Numbered from the stretch's first letter, positions 42,429 to 52,278 are shown. The stretch is DNA of 64,000 bases from Rhizobium ecuadorense (GCF_001187535.1 NZ_LFIO01001267.1:1-64000); one strand, 5' to 3'. Notes: generated from the sequence alone by a model not told the origin. Numbers and translations: made by a program.

Positions 42429-42587
42429 ACGCGCTTGTGTGGAGGGGCTTTGCGAGATCTAGAGTCGAGTGATTCGTAAAGCCCTGACTCAGCAGATCAG
42501 TATATTAACACTTGCTCATAGTACAGGAATACATCCCGCGGCCGCCGGCGAAGCATAGTGCAGCGCCCCTGCCGCAAGCGCAGACAG

Positions 42588-42614
42588 AAAAGCCGGGCAC
42601 AAGACCCGGCTTTT
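42588..42614. terminator. Terminator downstream of rosR (possibly bidirectional)
   Basis: AAAAGCCGGG (42588-42597) and CCCGGCTTTT (42605-42614) form a perfect 10-base stem with a 7-base loop. It lies 24 bases beyond the rosR stop on the minus strand and has a T-run at either 3' end, so it could also close sufE transcripts arriving from the plus strand. Confidence 0.85.
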
Positions 42615-42637
42615 GTCGTTGGTGGCTTTCGAAAAGC

Positions 42638-43069
42638 TCAGCCGCGGCCGCGCTTGCGGCGCTGACCCAGGCCCATTTCCTTTGCCAGGCGCGAACGCGC
42701 TTCGGCATAGGCGGGCGCTACCATCGGGTAGTCGGTCGGCAGGTCCCACTTCTCGCGGTATTCTTCCGGCGAGAGGCTGTGATGCGTCATCAGGTGACGC
42801 TTGAGGGACTTGAAGTTGCCGCCGCATTCCAGACACGTGATCTGCTCGTCCTGTACGGACTTGCGGACAGAGACTGCAGGCTTCTGTTTTTCGACGATCG
42901 CCGCAGCAGGCTGCGGTACGGACGTGTTGCTGAGTGCCGAATGCACGTCGGAAATCAGATTTGCCAGGTCGCTGACCGGGACAACATGGTTGCTGACATA
43001 AGCCGCGACGATGTCGGCCGTCAGTTCCACAAGCAGCTCCGGCGCATTGCCGGTCGCCATTTCCGTCAT
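42638..43069 (-). CDS. rosR: Ros/MucR-family zinc-finger transcriptional regulator RosR
   Basis: 143 residues, the exact size of RosR in R. leguminosarum and R. etli. The C2H2-like prokaryotic zinc finger is [19 protein letters not shown] (about 79-97; Cys79, Cys82, His92, His96/97). The N-terminal helical oligomerisation part ([21 protein letters not shown]) and the C-terminal [36 protein letters not shown] are typical. RosR/MucR controls exopolysaccharide synthesis, motility and cell-envelope genes and represses itself by binding AT-rich DNA. An unusually long upstream region (439 bases) fits strong regulation of this gene. Confidence 0.93.
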   Translation of the reverse strand: MTEMATGNAPELLVELTADIVAAYVSNHVVPVSDLANLISDVHSALSNTSVPQPAAAIVEKQKPAVSVRKSVQDEQITCLECGGNFKSLKRHLMTHHSLSPEEYREKWDLPTDYPMVAPAYAEARSRLAKEMGLGQRRKRGRG

Positions 43070-43508
43070 ATTTTTTCTCCTGTTAGCATGCTCAAACGGC
43101 CTCTGACTGTTACGTCAAAGACCCGCCTCGTAGAAGCGAACAGCAAAAGCACGGGAACCGACCTTCTGTTTCGAAAAACGCGAATCCACCCCTAGATTCC
43201 GAAGAGCGAGACCTGTTCTTATACTGCCTGACTGCAAACCACTACGTCATGCCCCAGGCGACGGCCTCAGTTTAGACATGAAAAATCAAAACTGAGGGAC
43301 TTGGAAGCAGTACGATTGCGATTCACAATCAGAACTCTACTTGCATTTTCAAATACCATCGTTTGGTCGAAAGGCCAATTATTATTTGTCGTTTTTCTTG
43401 AGAAAAAATGACGGATGAAGAATTAAGGCACTCAGAAGCAAGCTTTACTCACATCTTCCTGTGCATAAGTTTTGCATAAATCTGGTAAAGCAGCGAAGTA
43501 GCACAGGC
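43070..43508. promoter_or_regulatory. rosR upstream regulatory region with inverted repeat
   Basis: 439 bases without a gene between rosR and mrpG. The part from about 43350 is AT-rich. An inverted repeat CCTCAGTTT/AAACTGAGG lies at 43265-43273 and 43289-43297 with a 15-base spacer. Long rosR upstream regions with several promoters, inverted repeats and autoregulatory sites are known in R. leguminosarum; the individual sites are not identifiable here with confidence. Confidence 0.55.
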
Positions 43509-43838
43509 TCAGCGCTTGCGCATATCGTCGCGGACCGAGACGGCACCGAGCGCATGTCCCGAAAGGTGGGCGGCTCTGGCCAGCAGATGGGCAGAGACCG
43601 GCGCCGTCAGCAACAGGAAGAAGAAGCCGGCAATGGCGCGGGCAAGAATCGCCAGGTCCTGCGAATAGAGACCGGCGGCAAGGAGCAGCAGGCCGGAACC
43701 AACAGTCCCCACCTTCGAGGCGGCGTGCATGCGCGTATAGAGATCGGGCAGCCTGAGCAGGCCGATCGCCGCCGAAAGAGCAAAGAGCGCGCCTGATATC
43801 AGCAGCAAAGCGGCGACGGCAGCCAGGATATAATCCAT
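43509..43838 (-). CDS. mrpG: Mrp cation/proton antiporter subunit G
   Basis: 109 residues, three transmembrane helices, with the MrpG/PhaG core [39 protein letters not shown] (about 20-58). A small subunit of the seven-part Mrp complex that exchanges Na+ or K+ for H+. The start overlaps the mrpF stop by one base (TGATG at 43836-43840). Last gene of the mrpABCDEFG operon. Confidence 0.92.
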   Translation of the reverse strand: MDYILAAVAALLLISGALFALSAAIGLLRLPDLYTRMHAASKVGTVGSGLLLLAAGLYSQDLAILARAIAGFFFLLLTAPVSAHLLARAAHLSGHALGAVSVRDDMRKR

Positions 43839-44191
43839 CACCGCTTCTTCCCCCCCGCATGACGCCTTTTGACGCCGGCCTGTGGCGGAGATGCAGAGGC
43901 CGGCGATTTGATGTTGCCGCGCGACAGCACGAATCGGGCGAAGGCGACGGTCGCCAGGAAGCCGACGAGGCCGAGCGAGATGGCGATATCGATATAGAGC
44001 GAAAAACCGGTTTTGACCGCGATGACGGCGATGAAGCCGATGGCGATGCCGGTCAGCATATCGAGGGCGAGGATGCGATCCGGCAATGTCGGCCCGGCAA
44101 CGACGCGCCAAACCGTCAGAATCAGCGCCAGGCCGAGGATGACGAGGGCGGCCGAGGATGCGGCCGCGACGATGGCGGCAGGGGTGATCAC
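43838..44191 (-). CDS. mrpF: Mrp antiporter subunit F
   Basis: 117 residues, three transmembrane helices: [48 protein letters not shown] (about 15-62), with the conserved Pro-Asp-Arg-x-x-Ala-x-Asp of the family. The tail is basic ([10 protein letters not shown]). GTG start overlapping the mrpE stop (GTGA at 44188-44191). Subunit of the Mrp antiporter. Confidence 0.92.
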   Translation of the reverse strand: MITPAAIVAAASSAALVILGLALILTVWRVVAGPTLPDRILALDMLTGIAIGFIAVIAVKTGFSLYIDIAISLGLVGFLATVAFARFVLSRGNIKSPASASPPQAGVKRRHAGGKKR

Positions 44192-44661
44192 CGGAAAGCC
44201 TCCATGATCTTGCGTTCGAAACCATTGGCGATATCACGCTTGCTTGTCTCGGGATCGGAACAATCGAGCGCGTGGACATAGAGCGTGCGGCGATCGGCGG
44301 AGACATCGACCGAAAGCGTGCCGGGTGTCAGGGTGATGAGGTTTGCGAGCAAAGTGATCTCGAAATCGCTCGTCACCGTCAGCGGGAAGGCGAAGATGCC
44401 GGGCTTCAGCTTCATATCGGGCGAGAGGATGGTGAGCGTGACCCTCCAGGCCGACAGCGACAATTCCTTGAGGAACAGAAGGGCGAGCGACAGCACCAGG
44501 CCGGCACGTCGCAGATAAGCCTTGCCGCCGAAGGGCTCGCGGATGACGGTGAGCGAAAGGGCGGCAAGCAGGAAGCCGAAGACGAGATTGTGCAGCGAGG
44601 CGCTGCCGGTAACCGCGACCCAGACGATGGCGAGCAGCAGATTGAAGAGGAAGGCGATCAC
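44188..44661 (-). CDS. mrpE: Mrp antiporter subunit E
   Basis: 157 residues from the GTG at 44661. Two N-terminal membrane helices ([18 protein letters not shown], then [17 protein letters not shown]), followed by the conserved MrpE domain with [31 protein letters not shown] (about 64-94) and [17 protein letters not shown] (about 105-121). The frame extends to 44931 inside mrpD and is rejected. Overlaps mrpD by four bases (44658-44661). Confidence 0.93.
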   Translation of the reverse strand: MIAFLFNLLLAIVWVAVTGSASLHNLVFGFLLAALSLTVIREPFGGKAYLRRAGLVLSLALLFLKELSLSAWRVTLTILSPDMKLKPGIFAFPLTVTSDFEITLLANLITLTPGTLSVDVSADRRTLYVHALDCSDPETSKRDIANGFERKIMEAFR

Positions 44662-46220
44662 CTGAAGCCTCCGGGAAAGACCGACTGGAAATAGGCCTGC
44701 GGATCGGCAAGGCCGGCGGCTGATGATTGCGACAGCGCCAGCAGCCGTTCCGGCAGGATGCCGAAGCCGACGACCAGCGCCGTCAGCGCAGCAAGCGGCA
44801 GGCCGGTGCGCCAGACGGCTGCCGACGGCATCGCTGCTGTCGGCGCCGGCCGCCAATAGGCGAGCAGAAAGAGCCGACCGAAGGCGATCGTCGTCAGAAA
44901 ACCGCCGACGAGGATGACGGCCGCCAGCCACCAGGCGCCGCTATCGAGCGAGGCTTTGACCAGAATGACTTTCGGCCAGAAGCCGGAAAAGGGCGGCAGG
45001 CCGCAGGCAGCAAGGAAGAGCATGAGGGAGAGCGCGGTGAAGCCGCCGCTTTGCCGATAGAGGCCACCGAGCCCCGACAATAAAAAGCCGCCGCCGCGCC
45101 GGGCGATCTCGCCGGCGGCAAGGTAAAGCGCCGTCATCAGCACCATCGAATGAACGGCATAGAAGACTGCGCCGGCGACACCTCCAACACCGCTGGAGTT
45201 GCCGCCGAGTGCAACGCCGGCCAGCATATTGCCGATGCCCGATATGACGACATAGCCGAACAGCCTGCGGATATCGTTTTCGGCAAGTGCCCCGAGTGCA
45301 CCGACGAGAATGGTCGCACCGGCCGCAAGCGCGATCAGCAGGCTCAATTCCTGGCGCTCCACCGGCAGCAGCATGACCACTACCCGGATCAGCGCGTAGA
45401 TGCCGACCTTGGTAAGCAGGCCGGCAAACAGTGCCGAGACCACGATGCGCGGCGTATGATAGGCGGCGGGCAGCCAGAAATTGACCGGGAAGGCTGCTGC
45501 CTTCATGCCAAACGCGAGCAGGAAGAGGCTTGCCAGCGTCATCAGCGGCGCCGTGGCCCGCAAATCCTTCGCCTTTGCCGCGATGTCGGCCATGTTGAGC
45601 GTGCCGAAAGCGGCATAGAGGATGCCGACGCCGATCAGAAACAGCGTCGTGGCGATGAGGTTCAGCACCGCATATTTCAGCGCGCCGTCGATCTGCTGGC
45701 GTTCGGAGCCGAGGATGATCAGCCCGAAGGAGGAGATCAGCAGCACCTCGAACCAGACATAGAGATTGAAGACATCGCCTGTGAGAAAGGCGCCCGTCAC
45801 GCCGGCCATCAGCAGCATGAGCAGCGGAAAAAAACCATATCGCCGGCCGCTTTCGCCGATATCGGCCAGCGCGTAAATGCCGGCGGCGAGCGCCACAAGG
45901 GCTGATGTGAAGGCCATCAGCGCCCCGAAGAGGTCGACGGTGAAGGCGATGCCGAAGGGCGGCAGCCAGCGCCCCATGACCATGGTGAGCGGGCCTTCGG
46001 CTGCGACTTTGGCAAGCAGCGCCGCATCGATCAGCACCAGCATCGCAAGGCCTGAGATGGCAAGCCAGGCCTGCAGCCGGAGATGCGCGCGCAGCATCAG
46101 CAGGACGGCGCCGAGCGTGATGCAGTGAGCGACCGGCAGGATGGCGAGCCAATGGCCGATCGGCACCGGGGCGGTGACCAGGGCGGCGGAGAGATCGATG
46201 GTGGAGGTAGGAGCGGCCAT
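44658..46220 (-). CDS. mrpD: Mrp antiporter subunit D
   Basis: 520 residues from the ATG at 46220, about 14 transmembrane helices, homologous to complex I antiporter-like subunits (NuoN/M/L). Conserved lysines and the motif region AFGMKAAAFPVNFWLPAAYHTPRIVVSALFAGLLTKVG (about 239-276) mark the ion path. The upstream extension to 46313 crosses a repeat and is rejected. The start is about 300 bases from mrpC because that gap contains a RIME-type element. Confidence 0.94.
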   Translation of the reverse strand: MAAPTSTIDLSAALVTAPVPIGHWLAILPVAHCITLGAVLLMLRAHLRLQAWLAISGLAMLVLIDAALLAKVAAEGPLTMVMGRWLPPFGIAFTVDLFGALMAFTSALVALAAGIYALADIGESGRRYGFFPLLMLLMAGVTGAFLTGDVFNLYVWFEVLLISSFGLIILGSERQQIDGALKYAVLNLIATTLFLIGVGILYAAFGTLNMADIAAKAKDLRATAPLMTLASLFLLAFGMKAAAFPVNFWLPAAYHTPRIVVSALFAGLLTKVGIYALIRVVVMLLPVERQELSLLIALAAGATILVGALGALAENDIRRLFGYVVISGIGNMLAGVALGGNSSGVGGVAGAVFYAVHSMVLMTALYLAAGEIARRGGGFLLSGLGGLYRQSGGFTALSLMLFLAACGLPPFSGFWPKVILVKASLDSGAWWLAAVILVGGFLTTIAFGRLFLLAYWRPAPTAAMPSAAVWRTGLPLAALTALVVGFGILPERLLALSQSSAAGLADPQAYFQSVFPGGFR

Positions 46221-46257
46221 CAGGTGCGGCCTTTGGTATTGCGGGGGGCGGCTGCTT

Positions 46258-46485
46258 CCCTCTTCTTTCCAGCGGGGAGAAGGTGGCCCGAAGGGTCGGA
46301 TGAGGGGGGCCACACGGTATAGGCCGTCCTTCGCCGTGCCGAAAATACTGCCCTTTGCTTGCGCATCGGGCGCTCGTCGCTATTGCTCCTCACCCCCCTC
46401 ATCCGCCCTGACGGGCACCAACCGGGGTCGAGCCACGGGTCTCGACCCGTCCTTCGGACCCCCGCTGGGGAGAAGAGGGAAGCAG
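46258..46485. repeat. RIME-type repeat between mrpC and mrpD
   Basis: Inverted halves (about 46258-46310 and 46391-46485) with the GGGGAGAAGG...CGGATGAGGGG and CCCCTCATCCGCCC...GGGGAGAAG pattern. The right half carries an internal segment CGAGCCACGGGTCTCG...CCGTCCTTCGGACC that is also found in the repeat at 60985. No gene is seen in the 301 bases between mrpC and mrpD. Confidence 0.85.
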
Positions 46486-46521
46486 CCGACAGCGCTTCAA
46501 CCAAGCTCCACATCTCCATCC

Positions 46522-46899
46522 TCAATACCCCAATGGCGGCAGCGGCCGGTCGTCGGGTTCGGCGGCGCGCATTTCGCTGGTGTCGTCGGTGCCGAGGTCC
46601 TGATAGGCGCGATAGGTCAGCACCAGCAGGAAGGCAAGGAAGGAGAAGGAGATGACGATCGCCGTCAGGATGAGGGCCTGCGGCAGCGGGTTGGCGGTGC
46701 CGGCGGGCAAGGCGTCGAGACCGGCTGGGATGATCGGCGGAACCTCGCGCGTCAGCCGGCCCGATGTAAAGAGCAGCAGATTGACGGCATTGCCGAGGAT
46801 GGCGATGCCGAGCATGATGCGAATGGTGAATTTCGACAGCATCAGATAGATGGCGGCGGCGAAGAACAGGCCGACGAGGATCGCCAGAAGCGGCTCCAT
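46522..46899 (-). CDS. mrpC: Mrp antiporter subunit C
   Basis: 125 residues, three transmembrane helices, homologous to NuoK: LLAILVGLFFAAAIYLMLSKFTIRIMLGIAILGNAVNLLLF (about 4-44) with the conserved Gly-Asn of TM2, then PLPQALILTAIVISFSFLAFLLVL. The ATG at 46899 overlaps the mrpB stop (TGATG); a GTG at 46902 is an alternative. The acidic tail is TSEMRAAEPDDRPLPPLGY. Confidence 0.93.
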   Translation of the reverse strand: MEPLLAILVGLFFAAAIYLMLSKFTIRIMLGIAILGNAVNLLLFTSGRLTREVPPIIPAGLDALPAGTANPLPQALILTAIVISFSFLAFLLVLTYRAYQDLGTDDTSEMRAAEPDDRPLPPLGY

Positions 46900-47339
46900 C
46901 ACTCCACCTCCTTTTCTTCCAATGTCACTTCCTTTTCTTCCAATGTGAGGGCGATCGAGGCAATGGCACCGAGCACGACGAGATAGACGCCGAGATCAAA
47001 GAGCATGACGCTGGACAGCGGCACTTCGAGACCGAAGAGGTTCGGATAGACCCAGAGGCCGGTCATGAAGGGAACGGCGAAGAGGATGGACAGAAGACCT
47101 GATAGCGTCGACAGCAGCAGGCCGAAGCCGGCGATCGACAGCGGATGGAAAAACAGCGCGCGGCGAACGGCGGCAACGCCGAGGGCGATGCCGTAAATCG
47201 CCAGTCCCGAGGCGGCGATCAGCCCGCCGATGAAGCCGCCGCCCGGCTCGTTATGGCCGCGCAGCAGCACGAAGACGGAAAAAAGCAGCATCAGCGTGGT
47301 GAGGAACGGAGCGATGGTCCGGAAGATCAGGGTGTTCAT
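46899..47339 (-). CDS. mrpB: Mrp antiporter subunit B
   Basis: 146 residues, four transmembrane helices: [40 protein letters not shown] (about 1-40) with the PGGGF motif of MrpB. The C-terminus is duplicated: [14 protein letters not shown], coded by two near-identical 21-base units (46906-46925 and 46927-46946, one mismatch). The duplication lies outside the membrane core, so the subunit should still work. Overlaps mrpA by one base at the start. Confidence 0.93.
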   Translation of the reverse strand: MNTLIFRTIAPFLTTLMLLFSVFVLLRGHNEPGGGFIGGLIAASGLAIYGIALGVAAVRRALFFHPLSIAGFGLLLSTLSGLLSILFAVPFMTGLWVYPNLFGLEVPLSSVMLFDLGVYLVVLGAIASIALTLEEKEVTLEEKEVE

Positions 47340-49702
47340 CAGCCCTCCGCCTCCAACGTGGGATCATTGGCGGCAAGCTTGCGCTCGCTGCCGGCGCGGA
47401 TGCGGATCAGCGCCAGGATGGCAAGGCCGGTGACCGCGACGACGGCGATTTCGCCGAGCGTGTCGGTGCCGCGGAAATCGACGATGATGACGTTGACGAC
47501 ATTGGCGCCGTGGGCGATCGATTTCGAATAGGCGTTGAAGAAGAGCGTCAGCGCATCGTTGAACGGCGCCTGCGTTGCCCGCATCAGCAGAAGCGTGAAA
47601 CCGAGGCCGCAGGCCAATGCAAGCGCGCCGTCGAAGAGCCTGTGTGCGAGCGGGCGCCGATCGCCCGGCGAGAGGCGGAGCCTGGTCATGACCAGAGCGA
47701 GAATGACCACCGCGAGGGTTTCGACCATGAACTGGGTGAAGGAGAGATCCGGCGCGCCGAACAGCAGAAAGATGATGGCGACGGCAAAACCCTGGATGCC
47801 GAGCGAGACAATCGCCGTCAGCCGGTCGCGGGCAACGAGCACGGCGGCAAGGCCGACGGCGGCGATCAGCAGGACCGCCCACTCATGGAGCCTGACATCG
47901 GAGGGCCAGGCGGGAAGAGCCGGCAGTTCGCCATAGACGATCGCCGGAATGATGAGGATGGCGGCGACCGAGAGGAAGGTGCAGGAGATATAGATCTGCA
48001 GCCGCCCTGGCTGGAGGATACGCATGAGGCGACCGGCCAAGCGCACAAGGCCCGATATGGCAAGATCGAAACCGTGATCCGGTCCGCGCCCGGCCGCGCG
48101 CAGGAAGACGGCCATCGCCGCACGGACACGGGCGAGCTGCCAATAGACGCCGATGCCGAGCAGCACCGTCAAAGCGGAGAGCGCCAAGGGCACGCCTGGA
48201 TGCAGCGCCAGCGAAATGTCGATTTCAGCAGGGGTCTGGCGGATGGCGGCTGAGATCGGCGCCGACAGGACTGCGTGGGTGAAGGTCGAAAAGATCGCGG
48301 CAAGCAGGCCAAGGGCGGCGAGAACGGCCGGGCCGAGCCAGAGCAGGACGGGCGCTTCGTGCGGATGTCTCGGCGTCTCCACCGGCGGGCCGAGAAAGGG
48401 TGTCAGCGCCACCGCGAAAGCGACGGCGAACATCAGCGCATTGCCGAGGACAGTGATGGCGGTGAAGGTAAGCGCGCGGACATCGGCCCCGGTGAGCGCC
48501 GTATAGATCTCCTCCTTGGCGAGGAAACCGAAGAAGGGCGGCAGGCCGGCCATGGAGAAAGCCGTCGCAAGTGCGATGACCCATGTCAGCGGCATCACCC
48601 GCCCCAAGCCGCCGAGGCGGGTGATATCGCGTGTGCCGGTTTCATGATCGATGATGCCGGCGACCATGAAGAGCGCACCCTTGAAGAGGCAATGCGCCAC
48701 CAGATAGAGGGAGGCCGCCGCCACCGCATGTTCCGAGCCGACGCCGATCAGCATGACCAGCAGGCCGAGCGAGGAGACGGTGGTATAGGCGAGCTTGAGC
48801 TTCAGGTCGGTCTGGCGAATGGCAAGCGCGGCGCCGACAACCAGCGTCAGCCCGCCGAAGAAGGGCAGCAGGATTTCCCAGGCGGATGTTGCCCCCATCA
48901 CCGGATTGAGCCGCATCAGCAGATAGACGCCGGCCTTCACCATGGTGGCCGAATGCAGGTAGGCCGACACCGGCGTCGGCGCCTCCATGGCGTTCGGCAG
49001 CCAGAAATGAAAGGGGAACTGCGCCGACTTGGTGAAGGCGCCGGCAAGAACCAGAATGAGGGCAGCGAGATAGATCGGGCTTTCGCGCACGACATCGCCA
49101 AATCCCATAAGCTGCGACAACTGCGTGACGCCCGAGACGTTCCAGAGCAGCAGCAGGCCGGCCAGCAGGCAGAGCCCTCCCCCGCCGGTCACGACAAGCG
49201 CCTGCAGGGCGGCGCGGCGAGCCGCCTCGCGCTCGTGGTCGAAGCCGATCAGCAGGAAGGAGGTGATCGACGTCAGTTCCCAGAAGATGAAGAGCATCAG
49301 GAAACTGTCGGAAACGACGATGCCGAGCATGGCGCCCATGAAGAGGAAGATGAAGGAGAAGAAGCGGCCCTGATCCTTGTGTCCCTTGAGATAGCCGCCG
49401 GCAAAAAGCACGATCAGCGTGCCGATGCCGGTGATCAGCAGCGCGAAAGCCAGCGACAGGCCGTCGAGGAACCAGGAGAAGGAGAGATTGTAGCTCGGCA
49501 CCCAGGCATAACCGCCGGTGACGACCTTGCCGCCGGCAATAACAGGCACGAAGCGCAGGAAATGCAGGAAGGCGAGCAACGGGGCGATCGCCAGGAGCCA
49601 GGCACCGTTGGCGCCGAAGATGCGGATCATGAAGGGAGCGGCAAGAGCGCCGGCAAGCGGCAGACACAGGGCCAGAAATGTCAGAGCCGTGACATCGGCC
49701 AT
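47339..49702 (-). CDS. mrpA: Mrp antiporter subunit A
   Basis: 787 residues, about 20 transmembrane helices. The N-terminal two thirds resemble Nuo[44 protein letters not shown] (about 111-153), and the ion path region [28 protein letters not shown] (about 240-267) with Lys. The C-terminal part (from about 580) has the MrpA-specific DUF4040 and MbhE-like helices ([25 protein letters not shown]). First gene of the operon. In rhizobia this is the second Pha/Mrp system with separate A and B genes. It exchanges cations for protons and supports salt and alkaline tolerance. Confidence 0.94.
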   Translation of the reverse strand: MADVTALTFLALCLPLAGALAAPFMIRIFGANGAWLLAIAPLLAFLHFLRFVPVIAGGKVVTGGYAWVPSYNLSFSWFLDGLSLAFALLITGIGTLIVLFAGGYLKGHKDQGRFFSFIFLFMGAMLGIVVSDSFLMLFIFWELTSITSFLLIGFDHEREAARRAALQALVVTGGGGLCLLAGLLLLWNVSGVTQLSQLMGFGDVVRESPIYLAALILVLAGAFTKSAQFPFHFWLPNAMEAPTPVSAYLHSATMVKAGVYLLMRLNPVMGATSAWEILLPFFGGLTLVVGAALAIRQTDLKLKLAYTTVSSLGLLVMLIGVGSEHAVAAASLYLVAHCLFKGALFMVAGIIDHETGTRDITRLGGLGRVMPLTWVIALATAFSMAGLPPFFGFLAKEEIYTALTGADVRALTFTAITVLGNALMFAVAFAVALTPFLGPPVETPRHPHEAPVLLWLGPAVLAALGLLAAIFSTFTHAVLSAPISAAIRQTPAEIDISLALHPGVPLALSALTVLLGIGVYWQLARVRAAMAVFLRAAGRGPDHGFDLAISGLVRLAGRLMRILQPGRLQIYISCTFLSVAAILIIPAIVYGELPALPAWPSDVRLHEWAVLLIAAVGLAAVLVARDRLTAIVSLGIQGFAVAIIFLLFGAPDLSFTQFMVETLAVVILALVMTRLRLSPGDRRPLAHRLFDGALALACGLGFTLLLMRATQAPFNDALTLFFNAYSKSIAHGANVVNVIIVDFRGTDTLGEIAVVAVTGLAILALIRIRAGSERKLAANDPTLEAEG

Positions 49703-49817
49703 GTCTCCTCCCCAACAGCGATAAACGAAGCACCAGCGAAAACCGGCCTGTCTTCTGACTTAGGCGAAACGGGAGGGCGTCTCAAGCGATTTCGGCGGCA
49801 AGAGATGTTCGACGCGA

Positions 49818-50033
49818 TCAGGCGGCCGATCGGGAAAGACGCGTCAGCAGCCGGACGACGCAGCCGTGCAGGATAAAGACCACAAGCGTCAGCGGCCACA
49901 GCAGGCAGGCGAAAAGCCCGGCCAGACGATGGAACGTCAAGCCGTCATGATTGGCCCAGCCTTCCAGCAGCGTGACCGCCATGGCGGCTGCGGCTACGAG
50001 GCCGTAGAGCAGGACGATTGCTGCTTCAAACAC
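49818..50033 (-). CDS. Small two-helix membrane protein
   Basis: 71 residues from the GTG at 50033, with GGGGA about 9 bases upstream. Two hydrophobic helices: AAIVLLYGLVAAAAMAVTLLEGW (about 4-26) and AGLFACLLWPLTLVVFILHGCVV (about 38-60), then a basic end (RLLTRLSRSA). Family not recognised. The frame extends to 50609 without support. It precedes mrpA by 115 bases on the same strand and may be a separate gene. Confidence 0.6.
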   Translation of the reverse strand: MFEAAIVLLYGLVAAAAMAVTLLEGWANHDGLTFHRLAGLFACLLWPLTLVVFILHGCVVRLLTRLSRSAA

Positions 50034-50222
50034 CAGTGATTCCCCAATACACGTAACATTAACCCTAACAGAAAACCCCTCACGGATGTAAGAGCAAGCG
50101 TCCTCCCCAAAAAGCGGTACATGGCGAATGGGGCAGGATGGTGCCCAAGTCTTGATGAACTGCCGATGGCGCACCACATTTTCTGGCAAGATGGAACCGC
50201 CCCTCGGCGAAAGGAGCATGGC

Positions 50223-50636
50223 ATGTCCGAAACTGCAACCACCGCCAAGATCCACAAGACCGATGCGGAATGGAAAGAGCAGCTCACCCCCGAGCAATAC
50301 CGCATCACCCGCCAGCACGGCACCGAGCGCGCCTTCACCGGCCCCTATTGGGATTCCTTCGAGACAGGGCTTTACCGCTGCGTCGGCTGCAACGCCCCGC
50401 TTTTCCGCTCCGACACGAAGTTCGATGCCGGCTGCGGCTGGCCGAGCTATTTCGAAGCCGTCTCGCCCGATGCGGTGACCGAGCATCGCGACACGGCCTT
50501 TGGCATGGTGCGCACCGAAATCCGCTGCGGCAGCTGCGAAGCCCATCTCGGCCACGTCTTCCCCGACGGCCCGCCGCCCACCGGCCTGCGCTACTGCATC
50601 AACGGCCATTCCATGGTGTTCGAGGCGGGGGAATAG
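50223..50636 (+). CDS. msrB: Peptide methionine-R-sulfoxide reductase MsrB
   Basis: 137 residues, complete MsrB domain. The enzyme reduces methionine-R-sulfoxide in proteins, restoring oxidised residues. Zinc site: CxxC at Cys53/Cys56 ([11 protein letters not shown]) and CGSC at Cys102/Cys105; catalytic Cys125 in [11 protein letters not shown]; the resolving Cys71 is in CGWPSYF. The ATG at 50223 has AAAGGAGCATGGC upstream; earlier in-frame codons from 50121 lack a binding site. Stands alone in front of a RIME repeat. No msrA is nearby. Confidence 0.95.
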   Translation: MSETATTAKIHKTDAEWKEQLTPEQYRITRQHGTERAFTGPYWDSFETGLYRCVGCNAPLFRSDTKFDAGCGWPSYFEAVSPDAVTEHRDTAFGMVRTEIRCGSCEAHLGHVFPDGPPPTGLRYCINGHSMVFEAGE

Positions 50637-50659
50637 GGGTTCGGCGCAGAGCCGGCCTG

Positions 50660-50796
50660 CCCCTCATCCGCCTGCCGGCACCTTCTCCCCGTAAACGGGG
50701 CGAAGGGGGGTGTGCCGCACCCTCTCCATTCCCCACAAACCTCTCGTAAGGCACGTCCCCTCGCCGCGTTTACGGGGAGAGGGTTAGGGTGAGGGG
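50660..50796. repeat. RIME-type palindromic repeat downstream of msrB
   Basis: Ends are CCCCTCATCCGCC and GGGTTAGGGTGAGGGG; inside are the paired GCACCTTCTCCCCGTAAACGG and CGTTTACGGGGAGAGG segments. It closely resembles 32680-32825. It separates msrB from the convergent pentapeptide-repeat gene. Confidence 0.88.
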
Positions 50797-50827
50797 CAAC
50801 CTTGGGCGCGAACCAAACCCCGCCCGA

Positions 50828-51529
50828 CTACTCATGCTCAGCAGGGCATGGCCAGGTCGTCGGTGCCGACAGGCCGGCGGGGAGCTTGGTCGAGGTGTCG
50901 CCGCAGGCGAGGTCGATCTGGGCCTGTTCGAGGCCGGATGCGGCCGAGAGGTCGAGGCCTTCGATGCGGGTCAGGAACATGAAAGCGCGCTCGAAGATCG
51001 CCGGGCCTTCGAAAGTGGCGTTGGAGAGATCGGCGCGGGAGAGATTGGCGAAAGCGAATTTCGCGCCTGTCAGCACCGCCTTGTCGAAATCGGCGCGGCC
51101 GAGTTCGGCCTTTTCGAAGCTGGCGCCGGCAAGCCGGGCGCCGGCGAAATTGGCGCGCTGCAGCTCGGCGCCGGCAAAGGACGCGCCGTCGGCGGCAATA
51201 TTGGCGAAGCTGGCGCGATAGGCCTCGATCTTGGCGAAGTTGGCGCCTTCGGCGTGGGCGCCCTCGAGCGAGGCGCGCACCAAAGTCGCCTTTTCGAGAT
51301 TGGCGGATTTGACATTGGCGCCGGCGAGATCGGTCAGCGAAAAATCGGTGCCGAAGAGGTTGGCGCCTTCGAGATCACTGCCCTGCAGCATCAGGTTCTT
51401 CTTGGTGCATTCCTGCCAGTCGAGCTTCGGCGAGGCTAGGTTGCCGCAATCGGCGGCCCGGGCGGCAGCCTGCGGAAATGCCAGAAGGACGAGGGCAAGG
51501 AGACCGAGCGACGATCCGTGCATTGCCAT
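50828..51529 (-). CDS. Secreted pentapeptide-repeat protein
   Basis: 233 residues from the ATG at 51529, with GGAGGTG 9 bases upstream. Signal peptide (about 1-26: HGSSLGLLALVLLAFPQAAARA), then about 25 tandem A(D/N)LXX/A(S/N)F-type units from residue 50 to 185 (for example SDLEGANLFGTDFSLTDLAGANVKSANL), which fold into a right-handed square beta-helix. The N-terminal part contains four Cys. Some members mimic DNA and inhibit gyrase; exported ones are of unknown use. Function not assigned here. Confidence 0.88.
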   Translation of the reverse strand: MAMHGSSLGLLALVLLAFPQAAARAADCGNLASPKLDWQECTKKNLMLQGSDLEGANLFGTDFSLTDLAGANVKSANLEKATLVRASLEGAHAEGANFAKIEAYRASFANIAADGASFAGAELQRANFAGARLAGASFEKAELGRADFDKAVLTGAKFAFANLSRADLSNATFEGPAIFERAFMFLTRIEGLDLSAASGLEQAQIDLACGDTSTKLPAGLSAPTTWPCPAEHE

Positions 51530-51668
51530 TGAACTGTACACCTCCATACCATTCTGAAGCCGCCCACGAAGCAGGCTACCTGCACTTTCTTACACAGCTC
51601 AGACTACAATAAAAAGATGGTGAGCGCCGTTCACAATGGCAATGCCGGGGCTTGCCCGGAGTGCCGGA

Positions 51669-52178
51669 TCAGACCGAGGGCAGGCGAAGCTCCATGCAGG
51701 TGAGGTCCAGCCAGCGGCCGAACTTGGTGCCGACCTCGGAAAATCTGCCGGCGATGCGGAAACCGAGTTTTTCATGCAACCGGATCGAAGCGGTATTCTC
51801 GGCCTCGATGCCGGCGATCATCACATGGATATTGCCGGCGACCGCCCGGACGATCAGTTCGCGCATCAGCCGCTCGCCGACGCCGGCGCCGCGGCAATCC
51901 TTATCGACATAGACGGAATGCTCGACCGTGTGACGATAGCCGTCGAAGGCCCGCCAATCGCCATAGGAGGCGTAGCCCGCGACCTTGCCCGACAGCTCGG
52001 CGACGATGACAGGAAAGCCGCGGCCCTTACGCGCCCTCATCCATTCCCGCCGGTTTTCGAGATCGACCAGCGTATCGTTCCAGATCGCCGTCGTGTGTTC
52101 GACGGCGTGATTGTAGATATCGCGGATAGCGGAAAGATCAGCTTCGGTGGCGTCGCGGAGGAGGACGGCGTCTGTCAT
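51669..52178 (-). CDS. GNAT N-acetyltransferase, phosphinothricin-acetyltransferase type
   Basis: 169 residues from the ATG at 52178. Acetyl-CoA motif A: VYVDKDCRGAGVGERLMRELI (about 89-109, R/Q-x-x-G-x-G/A), motif B near GIEAENTASIRLHEKLGFRIAGRFSEVG (about 122-149). The family acetylates phosphinothricin, methionine sulfoximine or similar amines; the true substrate in rhizobia is often not a herbicide. Start chosen at the GNAT opening RDATEADLSAIRDIYN; the upstream frame is open to 52397 without support. Confidence 0.9.
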   Translation of the reverse strand: MTDAVLLRDATEADLSAIRDIYNHAVEHTTAIWNDTLVDLENRREWMRARKGRGFPVIVAELSGKVAGYASYGDWRAFDGYRHTVEHSVYVDKDCRGAGVGERLMRELIVRAVAGNIHVMIAGIEAENTASIRLHEKLGFRIAGRFSEVGTKFGRWLDLTCMELRLPSV

Positions 52179-52278
52179 GATGGCCCGGTTCGAATTGACT
52201 GCCGGGATGGCATACGCCCCGCTCCTGAAGATGTAAACGGCGGATGCAGCATGCCGGCTGCTTCGGGAACAGCCCTTG

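Noticed and set aside
50828-51529. Pentapeptide-repeat protein as a quinolone-resistance (Qnr) protein
   Set aside because: It has a signal peptide and Cys-rich N-terminus; Qnr proteins are cytosolic.
51669-52178. Acetyltransferase as a transferred herbicide-resistance gene
   Set aside because: No mobile-element signature or composition shift around it; this GNAT group is common on rhizobial chromosomes.
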